From: Saccharicrinis sp963677655
Lineage (GTDB): Bacteria; Bacteroidota; Bacteroidia; Bacteroidales; Marinilabiliaceae
Length of the DNA: 64,000 bases
NCBI GenBank assembly: GCA_963677655.1
Contig: OY782088.1
Strand: one strand, 5' to 3'
In this document: piece after piece, positions 62,092 to 64,000 of the stretch
Numbering within the stretch: the stretch's first letter is position 1
How the letters are laid out: each line of letters opens with the position of its first letter
Made by a program: the position numbers and the translations under genes
The notes under the pieces: generated by a model
What the model was told of the DNA's origin: nothing
Database searches by the model: none
What the model saw: only the letters and a program-made list of their open reading frames with translations

Positions 62092-62658
62092 CTAATTTAA
62101 AGATATATCTCCTAAATCTTTATTCTTTTCATTTTCTTGCTCTTCCTTGAATTTACCTCCTAAAAAAGCTAAGAAATTACTAAATGATTTTATTGCTTCC
62201 TGAGTACCCTTAGAAATCTCTTTCCCCTGTAATTTAAGGAGAAATTGACTATAAATTCCAGTAAGACATAATTCTATTTCATTGTTCAATTTCTTACCTG
62301 TCTTTTCATCAAATTCTTTAATAAAAGGTGATGTTGCATTATAAATATGCTTATAAGCAATTTCTTCAGGCTTATTTAATAATTCAAGATGAAGCCTATT
62401 TAGGTCGTTTACTAAATTAATAATTACCTGTAAATGGCCTTTTTCTTTGATCTGTTCAAGTTTCATCATCTCAATTAAGTTATCATACCACTCAATTGTT
62501 TCATTAAGCAAATCACCAGAAATATTATATTGTGGAATTACATACTTTTTTATCTCTTCAATATTAAACTTGTATGCCCTGATTAAATCTTCAATCTGCC
62601 ACATATATAGTATATATTCTACAATATTACTATTACGCTTTTCCTTTGCTACAATCAT
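62092..62658 (-). CDS. DUF4924 family protein
   Basis: 188 residues, mostly helical, no signal peptide: SNIVEYILYMWQIEDLIRAY, YNISGDLLNETIEWYDNLIE, TGIYSQFLLKLQGKEISKGT. This is the DUF4924 family, restricted to Bacteroidota and of unknown function. The acidic tail (KFKEEQENEKNKD) is typical. It is codirectional with the S4 protein and pth genes, after a 55-nt gap. Confidence 0.85.
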   Translation of the reverse strand: MIVAKEKRNSNIVEYILYMWQIEDLIRAYKFNIEEIKKYVIPQYNISGDLLNETIEWYDNLIEMMKLEQIKEKGHLQVIINLVNDLNRLHLELLNKPEEIAYKHIYNATSPFIKEFDEKTGKKLNNEIELCLTGIYSQFLLKLQGKEISKGTQEAIKSFSNFLAFLGGKFKEEQENEKNKDLGDISLN

Positions 62659-62713
62659 CTTATTTAGCTTTGAATATTATTATCACTTTGAAAAATGGAA
62701 AAAATATGATTTG

Positions 62714-63106
62714 CTAGAAATCCCAATCATCAATCTCATCTAATTTGTCTAGATCCCTTCGATCCTTTTTTGTGGGTCTTCCTAAACCTTTTCTTCTTCC
62801 CATGGCATTCGCCATTCTAGTCAGCTCTAACAATTCAATTTGATCATCAGATGTAACTTCTTTCATAAAATCAGGAACAAGCTTGGCACCCATTCTTTTT
62901 CCACTAATTGCTAGTATCTTAAACGAACGAGTTATCGGAGGGAATTTTACATCAATGGTCATACCAACTTTTACAACTCTGGAATTTTTGACAGGTAATC
63001 CATCGATCATCACTCTACCTTTTTTAATAGCTTCTGCGGCAATACTACGAGTTTTAAAAACTCGTATGGCCCACAAATATTTATCAATTCGAACACCTTC
63101 TTCCAT
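62714..63106 (-). CDS. S4-domain RNA-binding protein (HslR/RqcP-like)
   Basis: 130 residues. The S4 domain spans about 1-65: VRIDKYLWAIRVFKTRSIAA, EAIKKGRVMIDGLPVKNSRV, VKVGMTIDVKF. The tail (RRKGLGRPTKKDRRDLDKLD) is typical of the HslR/Hsp15 group, which binds the large ribosomal subunit carrying stalled peptidyl-tRNA. It lies 6 nt downstream of pth, which hydrolyses peptidyl-tRNA, a sensible partnership for ribosome rescue. Confidence 0.9.
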   Translation of the reverse strand: MEEGVRIDKYLWAIRVFKTRSIAAEAIKKGRVMIDGLPVKNSRVVKVGMTIDVKFPPITRSFKILAISGKRMGAKLVPDFMKEVTSDDQIELLELTRMANAMGRRKGLGRPTKKDRRDLDKLDEIDDWDF

Positions 63107-63112
63107 AACAAT

Positions 63113-63676
63113 TTATTTTTTATTGTACTGGCTCATAGTTCTGGCTGCTCCTATTGTTACAAATCCCTTTATCATTTTAATACAATGATCTAATAATAAA
63201 GGTAACTCAGCATTCTCTCCATCTGACCATTTCCCTAATACATAATCAATTTGTCTTCCTTTAGAAAAATTATCACCTATCCCAAATCTAATTCTACTAT
63301 AATTATTATTTCCTAAAATTTCCTGAATATTTTTCAATCCATTATGACCGGCATCACTCCCCTTCTGTCTCATCCTGATAGCACCAAATGGCAATGCTAA
63401 ATCATCTACAATAACCAAAAGATTTTCTGGTACAATTTTTTCTTGTTGCATCCAGTATCTAATCGATTTTCCACTTAAATTCATGTAAGTGCTAGGCTTC
63501 AATAAAATTAAGTTTTTACCCTTAAATTTATAATTTGCGACTGCACCATATCTAAGGTTATCAAATTGAAGATTTTCTTGTTTTGCAAGTTCATCTAATA
63601 CATTAAAGCCAACATTATGCCTTGTATCAACATATTCACTCCCAATGTTACCTAAACCAACAATTAAATATTTCAT
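63113..63676 (-). CDS. pth: Peptidyl-tRNA hydrolase
   Basis: 187 residues. YLIVGLGNIGSEYVDTRHNV with the catalytic His of RHNVGF, LKPSTYMNLSGKSI, LVIVDDLALPFGAIRMRQKG, SDAGHNGLKNI: all Pth motifs. It frees tRNAs from peptidyl-tRNA. The 5' UTR carries leader element copy C ending 17 nt before this ATG. Confidence 0.95.
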   Translation of the reverse strand: MKYLIVGLGNIGSEYVDTRHNVGFNVLDELAKQENLQFDNLRYGAVANYKFKGKNLILLKPSTYMNLSGKSIRYWMQQEKIVPENLLVIVDDLALPFGAIRMRQKGSDAGHNGLKNIQEILGNNNYSRIRFGIGDNFSKGRQIDYVLGKWSDGENAELPLLLDHCIKMIKGFVTIGAARTMSQYNKK

Positions 63677-63693
63677 GTATCTATTTTTCTTTT

Positions 63694-63769
63694 AATTGCC
63701 ACATGGAACTCACCTAAAAAACAATCATTCTCGTGTGTGAGAACTTTTGTTCATGGTTCGATTCATGTG
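63694..63769 (-). ncRNA. Conserved 5'-leader RNA element, copy C
   Basis: 76 nt in the pth leader. P1 CACAUG (63764-63769) / CAUGUG (63700-63705), six Watson-Crick pairs; compared with copy A, an A-U pair is replaced by C-G. P2 ACC / GGU. Apical hairpin UUCUC-ACACAC-GAGAA, loop identical to copy A with a longer stem. The upstream TAACAAAA at 63775-63782 occupies the position of the -7 element but is a poor match. Confidence 0.6.
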
Positions 63770-63906
63770 TTTTATTTTGTTATAATAGCCGCATTAAACA
63801 AGTAAAAGATTTTATTTTTTAAAATATGAAATCTACTATTAAACTCGTTATATAATCATTAATTTCTATGATTTACACAAAGATGTAATGCAACCATTAT
63901 TAATAC

Positions 63907-63938
63907 AAAAAGCCTCCATATAAAAATATGGAGGCTTT
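63907..63938 (-). terminator. Terminator after the gene at the right edge
   Basis: Stem AAAGCCTCCATA / TATGGAGGCTTT (63909-63920, 63927-63938) with T on the minus strand; ends the transcript upstream of pth. Confidence 0.85.
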
Positions 63939-63958
63939 CATATGTTGCAATAAGTTTA

Positions 63959-64000
63959 TTAATTCTTATCTGCCTGTTGAGCTGCACGTGCTGCTCTAGT
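63959..64000 (-). CDS. C-terminal 13 residues of a gene, probably ribosomal protein L25 (Ctc)
   Basis: Only TRAARAAQQADKN and the TAA stop are inside the window. The Ala/Arg-rich tail and the position just upstream of pth fit rplY, which commonly precedes pth in Bacteroidota. The fragment is too short to be sure. Confidence 0.45.
   Translation of the reverse strand, partial: TRAARAAQQADKN

Overview
AT-rich chromosomal segment of a member of the Bacteroidota, most likely a marine or gut-type Bacteroidales/Marinilabiliales. The evidence is the gliding/type 9 secretion genes gldD and gldE, two proteins ending in type 9 secretion sorting domains, the TAnnTTTG type of -7 promoter element, the near absence of Shine-Dalgarno sequences, and lineage-typical genes (DUF4924, AURKAIP1/COX24 mini-protein, bacterial GGGP synthase, EF-G2). 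It is mostly core chromosome. Accessory tracts are the polysaccharide locus at the left end, a tRNA-flanked surface protein near 20 kb, and a REP/RAYT repeat field at 42.6-45 kb.

Layout. 1-6.1 kb: surface-polysaccharide locus (flippase fragment, glycosyltransferase, acyltransferases, two tandem QdtA-like sugar ketoisomerases and a DegT aminotransferase, i.e. a probable dTDP-3-amino-3,6-dideoxyhexose pathway). 6.1-19.4 kb: housekeeping genes (upp, folK, sppA, lpxK, purine nucleoside phosphorylase, M3 peptidase, asd, hflX, tonB) and a large secreted lamin-tail protein. 19.7-23.4 kb: tRNA-Ala, a BspA-like surface protein, a quinone-reductase-like flavoprotein with an AraC regulator, and three tandem tRNA-Asn genes. 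23.5-30.3 kb: PfkB kinase, AEC transporter, lysC-lysA, flavoprotein, tcdA, TatD. 30.6-35 kb: a possible small membrane protein, then an NtrC-type regulator facing a hybrid kinase. 35-42.6 kb: Nudix, acylphosphatase, DUF748/AsmA protein, glycosyltransferase, an aminotransferase behind an elaborate leader, and a FadL-type porin. 42.6-45.3 kb: REP repeats around an interrupted RAYT transposase, dus and ywbE. 45.8-52.6 kb: type 9 secreted PKD protein, EF-G2, DUF190, a degenerate alkaline-phosphatase-like protein and GGGP synthase. 52.6-57 kb: PPTase-gldD-gldE-ssb-mutY. 57-64 kb: HU, a 30-residue COX24-like protein, RNase E/G, two tandem OmpA-like proteins, DUF4924, S4 protein, pth and the tail of a gene resembling rplY.

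Most notable. (1) A roughly 75-nt leader element occurs three times (40914-40987 minus, 50141-50214 plus, 63694-63769 minus). It always lies in the sense orientation, ends 17-20 nt before a start codon and, in two of three copies, begins right after a Bacteroidota-type promoter. Two stems covary between copies. I do not recognise it as a known RNA family. (2) Copy one leads into two consecutive transcription attenuators upstream of an aminotransferase. Each has a short leader peptide rich in Val/Leu/Ile, a competing antiterminator helix and an intrinsic terminator. (3) Two proteins have lost catalytic residues: an EF-G paralogue without the GTPase histidine, and a PafA-like phosphatase without most metal ligands.
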